From assembly GCF_027587195.1 (NCBI RefSeq), contig NZ_JAPDDP010000034.1:1-64000 (forward strand): a stretch of DNA of 64,000 bases. The letters are read 5' to 3'. Each line of letters starts with the position of its first letter. Within the stretch, counting starts at the first letter, position 1. The notes under the pieces were generated by a model. The model made no database searches. It was not told the origin of the DNA and saw only the letters and a list, made by a program, of their open reading frames with translations. The translations under genes and the position numbers were made by a program. Below are positions 1-8,614 of the stretch, in pieces. The DNA is from Solirubrobacter phytolaccae. GTDB taxonomy: Bacteria > Actinomycetota > Thermoleophilia > Solirubrobacterales > Solirubrobacteraceae.

Positions 1-3000
1 GGCCTCCGACTTGCCCGCGCCGCCCGCGCCGCCCGCGCCGCCCGCGCCGCCCGCGATCGTGCCGATCGTCTCCCCCCCGCGCGTCACCGTCCCGCTCGCG
101 GTCCAGGCCGCGGCGCCCTTGCGCGGCGCGTCCAGCGTCGTCTCCGCGCGCACGCGCAGCACGTCGCCCGCGGCCAGCGGAGCGGTCAGCGAGAGCCAGG
201 GCTGCTCGGTCAGGAAGTCGGCGTCACCGGCCTCGCGGAGCGTCAGCTCGACGTCGTGGTGGTCGTGCCGGCGGAGCGAGAAGGTCGTGGCGGCGGCGTC
301 GCCGAGGATCGCGAGCTCTGCCTCGACCGTCGCGACGAGGCCGCGTGAGGACTCGACGCGGGCGCGGCAGCGCAGCCGTGTCGGTGAGCCGATCGGGTCG
401 TCCAGCTCGACGAGCCACGCGGACGCTTCACCCGTCTCTCCCGTGAGTGGCGGCCAGGCCGGGCCGGGCGTGACGGCGTGCGTCGCGTGGACGAGCTCGT
501 GGAAGCGGGCGGCCAGCTCGGGCGTCGCGAGCAGTGCGCAGACCGCCGGCCAGGCGAGCGTCCACGCCAGGTCCAAGGGCACGCCGTCGTGGGCCGCGCC
601 CGTCGCGGCGCGGTAGGCCCGCGGCAACGACTTCGGGCACGTCCAGGTGGTGCCCGGGTCCAGCGCCGAGATCGCGAACGCCGCGCGCGCGGCGCCGCCC
701 TCGACCTCGAACACCGCACCGTCGCGCACCGCGTACCGCAGCGACAAGGCGCCCGCGGTGACGAGCACGTCCGCGCCCGCCGGCTCGATGACGACGCTCT
801 CGAACGGCGCGTGTGCAGGCCGGACGGTGATCACGTCGCCGAGCTGGTCGATCGCGTCGCCGGGCGCCATCAGGCGCCACAGCGGGTTCGGCCACGTCCG
901 GCCGCCCTCGCCCACGACGCACTGCGCGGCGAGCAGCTCGCCGACGGCACCGCCCGCGCGCAACGACGCCAGTGGCTCGGGCGTCGGGCCGGGTTCGGCC
1001 AGCCGCGGGCGGTCGACCGAAGCGGAGGCCACCCGCGCGACGGCCTCGGCCTCGAAACGCGCCAGCAGCTCCGCCACCGGCTCGTCCGCGCGGGTGATTC
1101 CCGCGACCGCTTCCGGCCCGGGGATGACGAACACCTCGTCGACGGCGAGCCGGTCGTCCTGCGCCTGCCAGAGCCCGTCGGCCATGTACCAGCGGCGCAC
1201 CTCGCCGTCGAGCACGGGCACGAACGGCACCGGCTTCCCGCTGCGATCGCAGACCTCGAGGAAGAACTGCGCGTCGGCGGGATGCAGCAGCGTGGTCGCG
1301 GCGACCGCCTCGTCGATCTCCTCCGCGACCGGTCCGGCCTCGACGGAAGACAACCGCGCCGCGAAGCGCCGGTGCAGCGCCTCGTACCGCGCGCGCCAGG
1401 AGGGATGGCCCCATTCGCCGTCGTCGTAGCGGCGTCCGCGCCCGATCGCGCACAGCTCCCGGAAGCGCGCGAGCACTTCGCCGTAGGTCATTGCGGCCAC
1501 GTCGCCGAAGTACGGCTTCGCGGTTCGCGACAGCGCATCGATGATCTCGTCGCGCCGTGCGGCCACCGCTGCCGGATCTCCCGCCACGGACTCGAGCAGG
1601 TGCCCGGCACGCGACGCCGCGTTGTCCAGCAGGTGGATGTCGGCGTTCAGGTTCGACCGGGCCGACGTCACGCCGCCCTCGACACCCCGCCGCGGCACCC
1701 ACGCGTCGGAGCCCGATGCCGCCACCAGCGCCGCCTTGACCTGCGGGGACGCCGCCGCCTCGGCCACCGCCATCGCCGCCGTACCGATCAGCACCGCGTC
1801 GACCGGCATCGGCGCGACGCCGTGGCGCACCGCCCACGTCCCGTGCAACAGGTCGGCGGCCCGTGCCGGAGTGCCGATGCCACCACCCGCGCAGACGAGG
1901 ACGTTCGGCCGCCGGCGCAGCTCGTGGTAGGTGTCGAGCAGCAGCTCTTCGAGGTCCTCCCACGAGTGATGCCCGCCCGCGCGGCCGCCTTCGAGGTGCG
2001 CGGCGATCGTGTGGTGCGGAGCGGCGTCGGCGATCGCCAGCAGCTGGCGCACCTGCTCGGCTGTCCCGGGCTTGAACGCGTTCACGCGCATGCCCTCCGC
2101 GGCCAGGGAGTCGAGCAGCGCGATCGCCTCGTCGACGTCCGGGATGCCCGCCGACACGGTCAGCCCCGCGAACGGCGCGCCCGCCCGTCGCGCGCCGAGC
2201 AGCAGCGCGTCCTTCTCGACGTGCAGGTCCCACAGGTGCCGGTCGAGCAGCAGCGTGTTGAAGACGACTTCGCGGCCCGGCTCGAGCAGCCCGGCCAGCT
2301 CCTCGACGCGCAGCGAGAACGTGCGCCGGTCGGGCTGCCCGCCGCCCGCGAGCTCGGCCATGTAGCCGGCGTTCGCGGCCGCGGCGACGATCGGCGCGTC
2401 GACCGTCGTCGGCGTCATCCCCGCGAGGATCACCGGCGGCCGCCCCGTCGCCCGCGTGTACTTCGTGTCGAGATGCCCTTGCACCACGCCCGGCGCGAAC
2501 GCCGCGTAGGTGACGTCGCGGCCCGTGGGCGCCGCGCCCGGGGAGGTCAGCACGCGCCGCCCCTCGGGCGACGCCAGGGCCAGCACCCGCACGCCGGTGC
2601 CACGCAGGTTCTCGCCGGTGAGCCGCGCCACCGCGGTGCCCGGCCCGAAGTCCAGCACCCAGTCGGCGCCGGCCGCCACGATCGCGTCGGCCACCGCGTC
2701 CCAGCGCACCGGGTCCACGAACTGCGCCCGCGCGAGATCGTCACCGACGCCGAGCAGCGGCGCCCAGCGCGGCCCCGCCGGCGCGGCCTCGAAGCGCTCG
2801 AGCGCCTCCGCCAGCGCGTTCGAGTGGAACGGCACGTCGACCGGCAACGCGGTCCACGCGAACCGCAGCGGTGCACCGCCGCGCTGCCCTGCCCGCCGCG
2901 CGTCGGCCTCCTCGGCCGCGCACGCCGCGAGCCGCGCGCGGAGCCGATCGAGCCGCGCCGGCGGCCCGGCCACGACGATCCGCGTACGTGAGTTCACGAG

Positions 3001-3816
3001 CGCGACGGTGAGCCCGGAGCCGGCGGCCGCGGCCGGCGAGACGGCGACCGGCGAGCCCGCGGCGGCGCCCGTCTCGGCGTTCACGGCCGGCGAGGCGTCG
3101 ACCGGCGAATCCGCGGCGGCGCCCGTCTCGGCGTTCACGGCCGGCGAGGCGTCGACCGGCGAGCCCGCGGCGGCGCCCGTCTCGGCGTTCACGGCCGCGA
3201 TCAGCGGCTCGAGCCGCTCCAGCGTCACGCCCTCGATCGCGGCCATCGGCGAGCGGCCGGTCGCGGCCGAGGCCATCTCCAGCCCCTGCAGCGCCGCCTG
3301 GCGCAGGTGCCGTGCGAGCAGCGCGTCGTCGACGACGCCGCCCGGTGCCTCCGCGACCAGCGCCGCCGCGAGTAGGCCTTGCGAGTGCCCCGCGAAGCCG
3401 ACGACCGAGCCGATCGCCGGCCCGAGCGCGTCCGCGTGCACGACCCGCCACAGCAGCGCCTGCGCCAGCAGGGAGAGCGGGTACGCGATCGCCGCGCCGC
3501 GCAGGTACGCCAGCGGCGGCGCCCCGTCCGGGTCCATCACCCATGCGGCCACATCCGTCCCGTGGCGGTACGCACCGCTCGAGAGTCCGCGATCGGACCC
3601 CGCGACCTCGGCGAGGACGTCGCTCGCGAGCTGCGCGCCCGCCAGCAGCTCCGGCCGCTGCGCCACCAGCGCCGCGAGCTCGTCCAGCACGTCCACGCCC
3701 TGGCCCGCGAACGTCACCACGGCGCGCAGCTCGCCTGACGCCAGGCGTGCGGCGAGGCTGGCAATGGGCGCACCATTGGCAGAGGAAGACGTATAAGGGG
3801 ACGCGATCAGAGACAT
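1..3816 (-). CDS. fas: Type I fatty acid synthase, N-terminal part (runs off left edge)
   Basis: Multifunctional cytosolic synthase making fatty acyl-CoA from acetyl- and malonyl-CoA. The frame is open for 1,272 codons from an ATG at 3816 to the window edge. An acyltransferase domain comes first (VTFAGQG near residue 38, nucleophile motif GHSQG at 143-147). The flavin-dependent enoyl reductase follows (ILAGMTPTTVD near 463-473, GGRAGGHHSWED near 610, then AKPYFGDVA). The visible part ends in a hot-dog dehydratase-like stretch and a Gly/Ala linker. Order and motifs match mycobacterial FAS-I, which is about 3,000 residues, so ketoreductase, ketosynthase and carrier parts should lie beyond position 1. 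An Ala/Pro/Ser-rich triple repeat interrupts the acyltransferase (residues 209-262). Confident call; long antisense open frames here are GC artefacts. Confidence 0.95.
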   Translation of the reverse strand, partial: MSLIASPYTSSSANGAPIASLAARLASGELRAVVTFAGQGVDVLDELAALVAQRPELLAGAQLASDVLAEVAGSDRGLSSGAYRHGTDVAAWVMDPDGAPPLAYLRGAAIAYPLSLLAQALLWRVVHADALGPAIGSVVGFAGHSQGLLAAALVAEAPGGVVDDALLARHLRQAALQGLEMASAATGRSPMAAIEGVTLERLEPLIAAVNAETGAAAGSPVDASPAVNAETGAAADSPVDASPAVNAETGAAAGSPVAVSPAAAAGSGLTVALVNSRTRIVVAGPPARLDRLRARLAACAAEEADARRAGQRGGAPLRFAWTALPVDVPFHSNALAEALERFEAAPAGPRWAPLLGVGDDLARAQFVDPVRWDAVADAIVAAGADWVLDFGPGTAVARLTGENLRGTGVRVLALASPEGRRVLTSPGAAPTGRDVTYAAFAPGVVQGHLDTKYTRATGRPPVILAGMTPTTVDAPIVAAAANAGYMAELAGGGQPDRRTFSLRVEELAGLLEPGREVVFNTLLLDRHLWDLHVEKDALLLGARRAGAPFAGLTVSAGIPDVDEAIALLDSLAAEGMRVNAFKPGTAEQVRQLLAIADAAPHHTIAAHLEGGRAGGHHSWEDLEELLLDTYHELRRRPNVLVCAGGGIGTPARAADLLHGTWAVRHGVAPMPVDAVLIGTAAMAVAEAAASPQVKAALVAASGSDAWVPRRGVEGGVTSARSNLNADIHLLDNAASRAGHLLESVAGDPAAVAARRDEIIDALSRTAKPYFGDVAAMTYGEVLARFRELCAIGRGRRYDDGEWGHPSWRARYEALHRRFAARLSSVEAGPVAEEIDEAVAATTLLHPADAQFFLEVCDRSGKPVPFVPVLDGEVRRWYMADGLWQAQDDRLAVDEVFVIPGPEAVAGITRADEPVAELLARFEAEAVARVASASVDRPRLAEPGPTPEPLASLRAGGAVGELLAAQCVVGEGGRTWPNPLWRLMAPGDAIDQLGDVITVRPAHAPFESVVIEPAGADVLVTAGALSLRYAVRDGAVFEVEGGAARAAFAISALDPGTTWTCPKSLPRAYRAATGAAHDGVPLDLAWTLAWPAVCALLATPELAARFHELVHATHAVTPGPAWPPLTGETGEASAWLVELDDPIGSPTRLRCRARVESSRGLVATVEAELAILGDAAATTFSLRRHDHHDVELTLREAGDADFLTEQPWLSLTAPLAAGDVLRVRAETTLDAPRKGAAAWTASGTVTRGGETIGTIAGGAGGAGGAGGAGKSEA
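14..55. repeat. 9-bp tandem repeat encoding a Gly/Ala linker in fas
   Basis: Unit CCCGCGCCG repeats about 4.7 times. On the minus strand it reads as Gly-Gly-Ala repeats in the fas frame, after a stretch that looks like the end of a hot-dog domain, so it is probably a flexible interdomain linker. It is prone to length change by slippage. Confidence 0.8.
3031..3192. repeat. Three tandem 54-bp units inside fas
   Basis: Units start at 3031, 3085 and 3139 and are nearly identical. Being 54 bp, each adds 18 residues in frame (Ala/Ser/Pro/Val-rich, containing SPAVNAETGAA) at residues 209-262 of the synthase. The segment sits inside the acyltransferase region, upstream of the sequence NSRTRIVVAG. 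Near-identity of the units points to recent duplication. Confidence 0.9.
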
Positions 3817-3871
3817 GTCAAATGGCCTTGCCGCCGTTCGGCAGGCGACCAGTCGACGCACATCTAAGCGT

Positions 3872-3894
3872 AATCCGATCCCAGGCGTCGGATT
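3872..3894. promoter_or_regulatory. Inverted repeat upstream of fas, candidate operator
   Basis: AATCCGA (3872-3878), a 9-nt spacer, then TCGGATT (3888-3894): a perfect 7-bp dyad 56-78 bp before the fas ATG, in the divergent region between fas and the next gene. It is AT-richer than its surroundings. Position fits a repressor or activator site for fas; no binding protein can be named from the sequence. Confidence 0.45.
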
Positions 3895-3897
3895 TTG

Positions 3898-3933
3898 TTA
3901 GGGTCCCCTAAGAGCAGCCCTCGTCCCGAGGGC
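3898..3933. promoter_or_regulatory. Second dyad and a hairpin in the fas divergent region
   Basis: TTAGGG-TC-CCCTAA (3898-3911) is a perfect 6-bp dyad. Next to it, GCCCTCG-TCC-CGAGGGC (3917-3933) forms a 7-bp stem with a 3-nt loop, lying in the likely 5' leader of the plus-strand gene starting at 3962. With the dyad at 3872 the 145-bp spacer holds three symmetric elements. Function is inferred only. Confidence 0.35.
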
Positions 3934-3961
3934 GAGAGAGTATCCCGGAGGGCGGGTCAAC

Positions 3962-4618
3962 GTGAGCTTCAGCGACAGGAACACGGCTGTGCGGAAGGCG
4001 GGAGCACTCCCCTTCCGGCTGCACGCGTCGGTGACGTGCCCGCCGCCCGCGAACCTCGCGGCCTCGCTCGCGTGGGAGCTGGGCGACCTCGACGCCGAGC
4101 GCGTCGAACGCGCCTACGACGCGCTGATCGCGGCCACGCCGGTCGAGGTCGAGCGCACCGCCGAGGGCCAGCTGCGCGCGCTCGGCGAGGCCCCGCTGCG
4201 CGCCACGCGCGGCGGCACCGCCGACGCCCTGCTGCTGGACCGCGCGCTCGAGCGCGGTCACGGCCACCCGATCCTCGTCGCGACGATCCTGGCCGAGGTC
4301 GGCCGCCGCGCCGGCCTGCCGGTCGGCGTCGTCGCCGGCGCCGCCGGGCACTTCGTCGCGCATCAGCGCCTGACGGAAGCCCTCGTGCTCGATCCGTACA
4401 CGGGTCAGCTCACGGACGCCGACGAGCTCGGCGTGCTCCAGTGGCGCTGCGGGCACCAGGTCGCCGCGGAGCTCCTGGACGAGCTGCAGCCGCGCTACGA
4501 GCGCGTCGGCGACCTCGCCCGCGCCCTGCACGTCGCGCGCATGCGGACCACGCTGCCGTTCGAGGACACCCAGGACGCCGAGCTGCGCCTGCGCACGCTC
4601 GCCGCGCGCCTGAACTAA
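3962..4618 (+). CDS. SirB1/transglutaminase-like domain protein
   Basis: 218 residues from a GTG at 3962 preceded by GGAGGGCGGG. Residues near 95-135 (HGHPILVATILAEVGRR, GLPVGVV, GHFVAH) match the Transglut_core2 pattern found in SirB1-type proteins (typically PIxLxxxYLxxARRLGLP and GHFLV). The family is poorly understood and no catalytic cysteine is evident at the usual place, so enzyme activity is uncertain. It is followed 1 nt later by an FhuF-like gene and is probably cotranscribed with it. Divergent from fas. The domain call is fairly sure; the cellular role is unknown. Confidence 0.7.
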   Translation: MSFSDRNTAVRKAGALPFRLHASVTCPPPANLAASLAWELGDLDAERVERAYDALIAATPVEVERTAEGQLRALGEAPLRATRGGTADALLLDRALERGHGHPILVATILAEVGRRAGLPVGVVAGAAGHFVAHQRLTEALVLDPYTGQLTDADELGVLQWRCGHQVAAELLDELQPRYERVGDLARALHVARMRTTLPFEDTQDAELRLRTLAARLN

Positions 4619-4619
4619 C

Positions 4620-5285
4620 TTGGCCCAAGGGCTGCACGTCGGCGCGCGCGCCGAGGCCGGCTGGACGACGTCGGCGGACCTCGCCGGCGCGGGGCTCGAA
4701 CGCGCGCTCGCGATCGTCGGCCGCCAGCTCAACACCGACCGGCTCGACATCCAGGGCCAGCGGATCGTGGAAGTCGTCGCGTGGTGGCTCGGCCTGCCGG
4801 CGGCACACGCCCTCCTCGACGACGACCGCCTCCCGGACCTGAGCCCCGAGAACACCCGCGTGTGGGTGCATGAGGACGAGGCTCCGGACGGCATCGGCAC
4901 GCTTGTACTCGAGGAGCGTTACCAGCCCGCTTCGCTGTCACAGCTCGACGCGTACGTCGAGGCGCACGTGGGCGAGCTCATCGACGCGGTGTGCGCACAC
5001 ACCAAGCGGCCGGCGAAGGCACTCCGGCGCGGCGTCGCGGACCGGGTGGCCGGCGCGCTGATCTGGGCGGCGCAGACACGCGGCGACGAGCCGCGCGGGT
5101 GTGCGCTCGCCAAGCGCGCCTACGAGGACATCGACCTACGCACGCTCGAGCTGCCCGGCTACGCGCTCACGGTGCACGTGCGGTCGGGCTGCTGCCTGTA
5201 CTACCGCATCCCCGACAAGCCGAAGTGCTGGGGGTGCCCGCTGCTCACCGATGATGAGCGGCGGGCACTGACCAGCAACGCCTAA
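4620..5285 (+). CDS. FhuF-like (2Fe-2S) protein
   Basis: 221 residues from a TTG start one base after the preceding stop. The C-terminus carries a Cys-Cys pair (SGCCLYYRIPDKPKCWGCPL, about residues 186-205) with a C-C-x10-C-x2-C spacing, the iron-sulfur signature of FhuF-type ferric-siderophore reductases. In that family the cluster reduces Fe(III) in imported siderophores. No siderophore transport or synthesis gene is nearby, so a ferric reductase role is only inferred from the motif. The N-terminal 180 residues are not recognised in detail. Its TAA shares the sequence CTAA with the stop of the convergent gene. Confidence 0.72.
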   Translation: MAQGLHVGARAEAGWTTSADLAGAGLERALAIVGRQLNTDRLDIQGQRIVEVVAWWLGLPAAHALLDDDRLPDLSPENTRVWVHEDEAPDGIGTLVLEERYQPASLSQLDAYVEAHVGELIDAVCAHTKRPAKALRRGVADRVAGALIWAAQTRGDEPRGCALAKRAYEDIDLRTLELPGYALTVHVRSGCCLYYRIPDKPKCWGCPLLTDDERRALTSNA

Positions 5286-6889
5286 CGCGTCAGCGTCAGC
5301 TTCTTCGTGACCGTCTTGCCCGAGGCGGGCTTGACGTCGAGCGCGACGGCGACGCGCTTCTTGCCGCGCAGATGCTTCTTGCCCGCGCTCGACAGCGACA
5401 GGCGGACCGTCGCCGTCTTGCCGGCGGCGACCGTGTACTTGACGGCCTTCGTGAGCGTCACGTACCGCTTCTTCACCTTCGCCGTCGTGCGCAGCGTCAC
5501 CGTGCCCCTGCAGGCGGCGGTCCCGGTGCACTTCAGCGACGTCGACACACGGTTCGCGCTCACCTTGAGCTTCGTCGAGCGCACCGTGACCTTCGGGGCC
5601 GCGGCCGGCGTCGGAGTCGGGCTCGGGGCCGGGACCGGGACCGCCGTCGGCGTGGGCGTCGGCGTGACCACCGGCGGCCGGACGATCGGCGTCGGGTTCG
5701 CCCCCGGGCGCAGGATGCGCGCGAACGGGTACGGGTCCCCCGCGCTGATGCGGGTCAACGTGAGGGTCTTGGTGACACCGCCGGCCGTGGCGTCGAGCGT
5801 CACCGTGGCAGAGCCGCGGATGTCGATGCCGTCCCCCGTGGTTGCGCTCCAGGTCGTGTCCGGCAGCCGCAACGTCACCGTCACCGGCCCGTCGGCGGCC
5901 ACGGCGACCACTTGGTCGACATCGACTTCCTGGGTCACCTCCGAGCTGCGGTCGCCCGTGAGGCCGACCGTGCCGGAGAACGCGACGCTGGTCGCGTTGC
6001 CGAACCAGGCGTCACGCTGCGCGTCGGTCAACCGCAGGCGCAACGAGCTCGACGTCAGCGTCGCGGACGTTCCCTGCGCGGCGCGCGGCGGTCCCGCGGA
6101 GATCTGGAGGTCCACGTCGACCGGATCGGTCACCGGCGCCGCGTCGACCGCCCCCGTGAAGCCGGGGACACTGAAGGCCCCGACCGTGCCGGGGATCGCG
6201 TCCGTGTGGGTCTCGCCCTGGCGGACCTGCTCACCCTGCAGGCAGTCGAGGTACAGGTGGAACAGCTCACCCGACGGGAACGTGAGCTTCGCGTCCACGA
6301 ACAGGCTGCCGCGAACGCGAGCCGTGCTTCCGTCCTCGCGGATCGGGAGCGGCGGCAGGCTTTCCGCAAACGCCTGGCGGACGAGCAGCTCGCCACCGGT
6401 CGCCGTCCAGCTCTGCGTCGGGACCGGCGCCTCCTCGACGATCACGGAGGACCGCTCCTCGTCGACGACCCCACCCGGGGTCAGCACCACATGCGTGCGG
6501 GCAACGGTGTCCAGCGGGATGCCGGCCTTGATGCCCTCGGCGGTGTTGGTCGCCTCGAGGGAGAGCCACGCCTTGACCGGGAGCTGGCCGTCGCCGAGCG
6601 GGATCATCCCTGCCTCATAGGCGAAGGTGGTGATCCACGACGGCAGGACTGCGGACACGGTGCCACCCTCCAGGCGCACCGTGTCCCCGACCGAAAGCTG
6701 CGCTCCCGGCGTCAGCTCCACCCCGGAGCCGTTCGTCAACCGTCCCCCGAACACGATCGGAACCGGGCGCCAGTAGCGGTCGTAGCTGTACTGGCACTGG
6801 TTCTCGAAGACCGAGTCCGGGAACGCGGCGGCACTCGCCGGCGCCACGAGGGCGCCGGCGAGGCAAAGGAGCGCAACTGCCCAGCGCAT
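5282..6889 (-). CDS. Secreted protein of unknown function, paralogue of the upstream gene
   Basis: 535 residues from ATG 6889, chosen because it gives a clean signal peptide (MRWAVALLCLAGALVAPASA); a longer frame would run into the upstream gene and read Arg/Ser junk. The mature N-terminus (DSVFENQCQYSYDRYW) is followed by a beta-rich body with AWLSLEATNTAEGI near residue 125, a Pro/Thr-rich linker with PTPTPT (about 430-460) and a C-terminal Lys/Thr/Val beta domain ending KKLTLTR. It lies 4 nt behind the related gene 6894-8465 and is probably cotranscribed. No enzymatic motif is visible. Exported, perhaps surface-attached, role unknown. Confidence 0.75.
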   Translation of the reverse strand: MRWAVALLCLAGALVAPASAAAFPDSVFENQCQYSYDRYWRPVPIVFGGRLTNGSGVELTPGAQLSVGDTVRLEGGTVSAVLPSWITTFAYEAGMIPLGDGQLPVKAWLSLEATNTAEGIKAGIPLDTVARTHVVLTPGGVVDEERSSVIVEEAPVPTQSWTATGGELLVRQAFAESLPPLPIREDGSTARVRGSLFVDAKLTFPSGELFHLYLDCLQGEQVRQGETHTDAIPGTVGAFSVPGFTGAVDAAPVTDPVDVDLQISAGPPRAAQGTSATLTSSSLRLRLTDAQRDAWFGNATSVAFSGTVGLTGDRSSEVTQEVDVDQVVAVAADGPVTVTLRLPDTTWSATTGDGIDIRGSATVTLDATAGGVTKTLTLTRISAGDPYPFARILRPGANPTPIVRPPVVTPTPTPTAVPVPAPSPTPTPAAAPKVTVRSTKLKVSANRVSTSLKCTGTAACRGTVTLRTTAKVKKRYVTLTKAVKYTVAAGKTATVRLSLSSAGKKHLRGKKRVAVALDVKPASGKTVTKKLTLTR

Positions 6890-6893
6890 ACGA

Positions 6894-8465
6894 CTAGGCG
6901 CGCTTGAGCGTGATCGTCTTCGTGATGGCCGCGCCGCCGCTGGTGGGCGTGAGCGTGACCTTGACCTTGAGCGACTTCTGCTTCTTGAGCAGCGCCTTGC
7001 CCGTCGCACTCAGCGAGAGGTTGACGTTCGAGGCACCCGGGTTGAGCGCCACCGTCTTGGTGGCGGCCACCGTGACGACCTTCTTCGTCTTGCTCTTGCC
7101 GGTCGCGTACTTGCTGACCGTCTTGGCCGACACCTTGTAGCTCGCGGCGGCGGCGTTCGGGTTCGTCAGCGCGAGCTTCACGGCGCCCGTCTTGGACGCC
7201 TTGATGCTGCTGGCGGAGCCGAACGTGGCCGGCTTCGGGGCCGGCGCGGGCGCCGGGACCGGGACCGGGGCGACCGGGAGCGGCGCGGTGGCGATCGCGG
7301 GCAGCGCCGTGAACGCCAGCGCGAAGCGACCACGCGAGCCGACGGCGTTCGACTGCCCGTTCTGCGTGTAGTACTTGCCCGGGGTCGACGGATCGCCGAG
7401 CGCGGGGTCCGGAACCGTCGGGTCGGCGTCACCGAACAGCAGGTTCTGCTGGCCGCTGGCGATCCCGCCGTTGGCGAGCGAGATCTGGCCCGGGATGCAG
7501 TCGTTGCTGGCGCCGTAGGCCTCCGTCTGGGCGCGGACGTAGACGCTGCCGTACGGGCGGATGTTCAGTGGCGTGTTGTAACCCACGCGGTCGTAGCCCT
7601 TGGACTCGACCTGGATGATGCCGAGCTTGCCCGGCTGCGCGATCGTGAACTCGACCGGGCCGGCGCCGGTCGGCGTCCAGCGGCTGGTCGGGAGGTTCAG
7701 CACGACGGGCGGAACCGTCGCCACCACATCGTCGTTCGCGTAGAGCGACGGGTTCGCCGGCGTGCCGGGCGTCGCGTCCTTGATGTTGATCGTCCAGTTG
7801 CCCTTGACCGGCAGCGTCTGCACGCCCTCGACCGTGTTCGACGCGGCAACCGTCACCCACGCGTCGATCGGGAACTGGCTGTTGCCGGTGTGCGACAGGT
7901 AGCGGTGCCCGAGGCTCACGTTCGGCGTCGCGTACGTCCACGTCGTGTTCGCGTCGGCGTCGGCGAGACGGACGCGCGGCGGCTGGCCGGCGTTCACGAT
8001 CTCCTGCGCGTAGACCCAGTTCGGGGCCGCGTTGGTGCCGGTGTTGTAGGACCAGTAGTTCTTCTGGTCCGCCGGGTTCACGCGGTTGGAGAAGCTGCGC
8101 GAGTTGTCCTCGGTCTGGCCGACCGGGATGCCGCTGTAGCTGTAGGAGATGCCGCCCGTGCGCTTGTACATCTGCTCGGCCGGGCGCGTGTCCTTGAACT
8201 CGAGCCGCAGCTGCAGGTCCTGCAGCGGGAGCGCCTGCCCCGCGACGGCCGTCAGCGGCGTCGCGAGCGTGCGCGTGACGTCGATGGCCAGCGAGTCCAG
8301 GATGTGGTTCAGCGCGGGCGGATCATCCTGGTACGTGCCGTTCGTGTAGTTCGCGAACGGGCTGATGCACGACCAGCCGTTCCCCTCTGCTGCGGATGCC
8401 GGGTTCGCGGCGACGATCGCGGCCATGGCCGCGATCGGCAGAAGAACCAAATTGCGTCGTCTCAT
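6894..8465 (-). CDS. Secreted protein of unknown function
   Basis: 523 residues with a signal peptide (MRRRNLVLLPIAAMAAIVAANPASAA). The mature part opens with GWSCISPFANYTNGTY, then a beta-rich body containing AWVTVAASNTVEGV, which aligns with AWLSLEATNTAEGI of the downstream paralogue. A Pro/Ala linker (VPVPAPAPAPKPA) leads to a C-terminal domain of alternating Lys/Thr/Val strands ending TKTITLKRA. Such short C-terminal beta domains recur in secreted proteins across this window. First gene of a two-gene unit with 5282-6889. No known family recognised; export is well supported, function is not. Confidence 0.78.
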   Translation of the reverse strand: MRRRNLVLLPIAAMAAIVAANPASAAEGNGWSCISPFANYTNGTYQDDPPALNHILDSLAIDVTRTLATPLTAVAGQALPLQDLQLRLEFKDTRPAEQMYKRTGGISYSYSGIPVGQTEDNSRSFSNRVNPADQKNYWSYNTGTNAAPNWVYAQEIVNAGQPPRVRLADADANTTWTYATPNVSLGHRYLSHTGNSQFPIDAWVTVAASNTVEGVQTLPVKGNWTINIKDATPGTPANPSLYANDDVVATVPPVVLNLPTSRWTPTGAGPVEFTIAQPGKLGIIQVESKGYDRVGYNTPLNIRPYGSVYVRAQTEAYGASNDCIPGQISLANGGIASGQQNLLFGDADPTVPDPALGDPSTPGKYYTQNGQSNAVGSRGRFALAFTALPAIATAPLPVAPVPVPAPAPAPKPATFGSASSIKASKTGAVKLALTNPNAAAASYKVSAKTVSKYATGKSKTKKVVTVAATKTVALNPGASNVNLSLSATGKALLKKQKSLKVKVTLTPTSGGAAITKTITLKRA

Positions 8466-8569
8466 TCACTGCTCCAACTCGGGGGCCCGGAACAGGCCCT
8501 AGGACTTTGTGGGAACAGGAGTCAACGCCCGCGGTGCCAGGCGCCCTTCCCCCTCGTTGTCAAGCATCC

Positions 8570-8597
8570 TTGCCAACTGACGCGCGTAGTCTAATAC
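8570..8597 (+). promoter_or_regulatory. Possible promoter of the phosphopantetheinyl transferase gene
   Basis: TTGCCA (8570-8575) and TAATAC (8592-8597) are spaced 16 nt apart in the AT-richer divergent spacer 8466-8614. This would start transcription only a few bases before the GTG at 8615. The -35-like box is good, the -10-like box poor. Offered as a weak candidate only. Confidence 0.25.
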
Positions 8598-8614
8598 ACC
8601 TGCCCAGGGTCGAG

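Noticed and set aside
478-2991. 837-codon open frame on the plus strand antisense to fas
   Set aside because: Arg-rich translation without domains; the opposite strand encodes a clear FAS-I. High GC creates such shadows.
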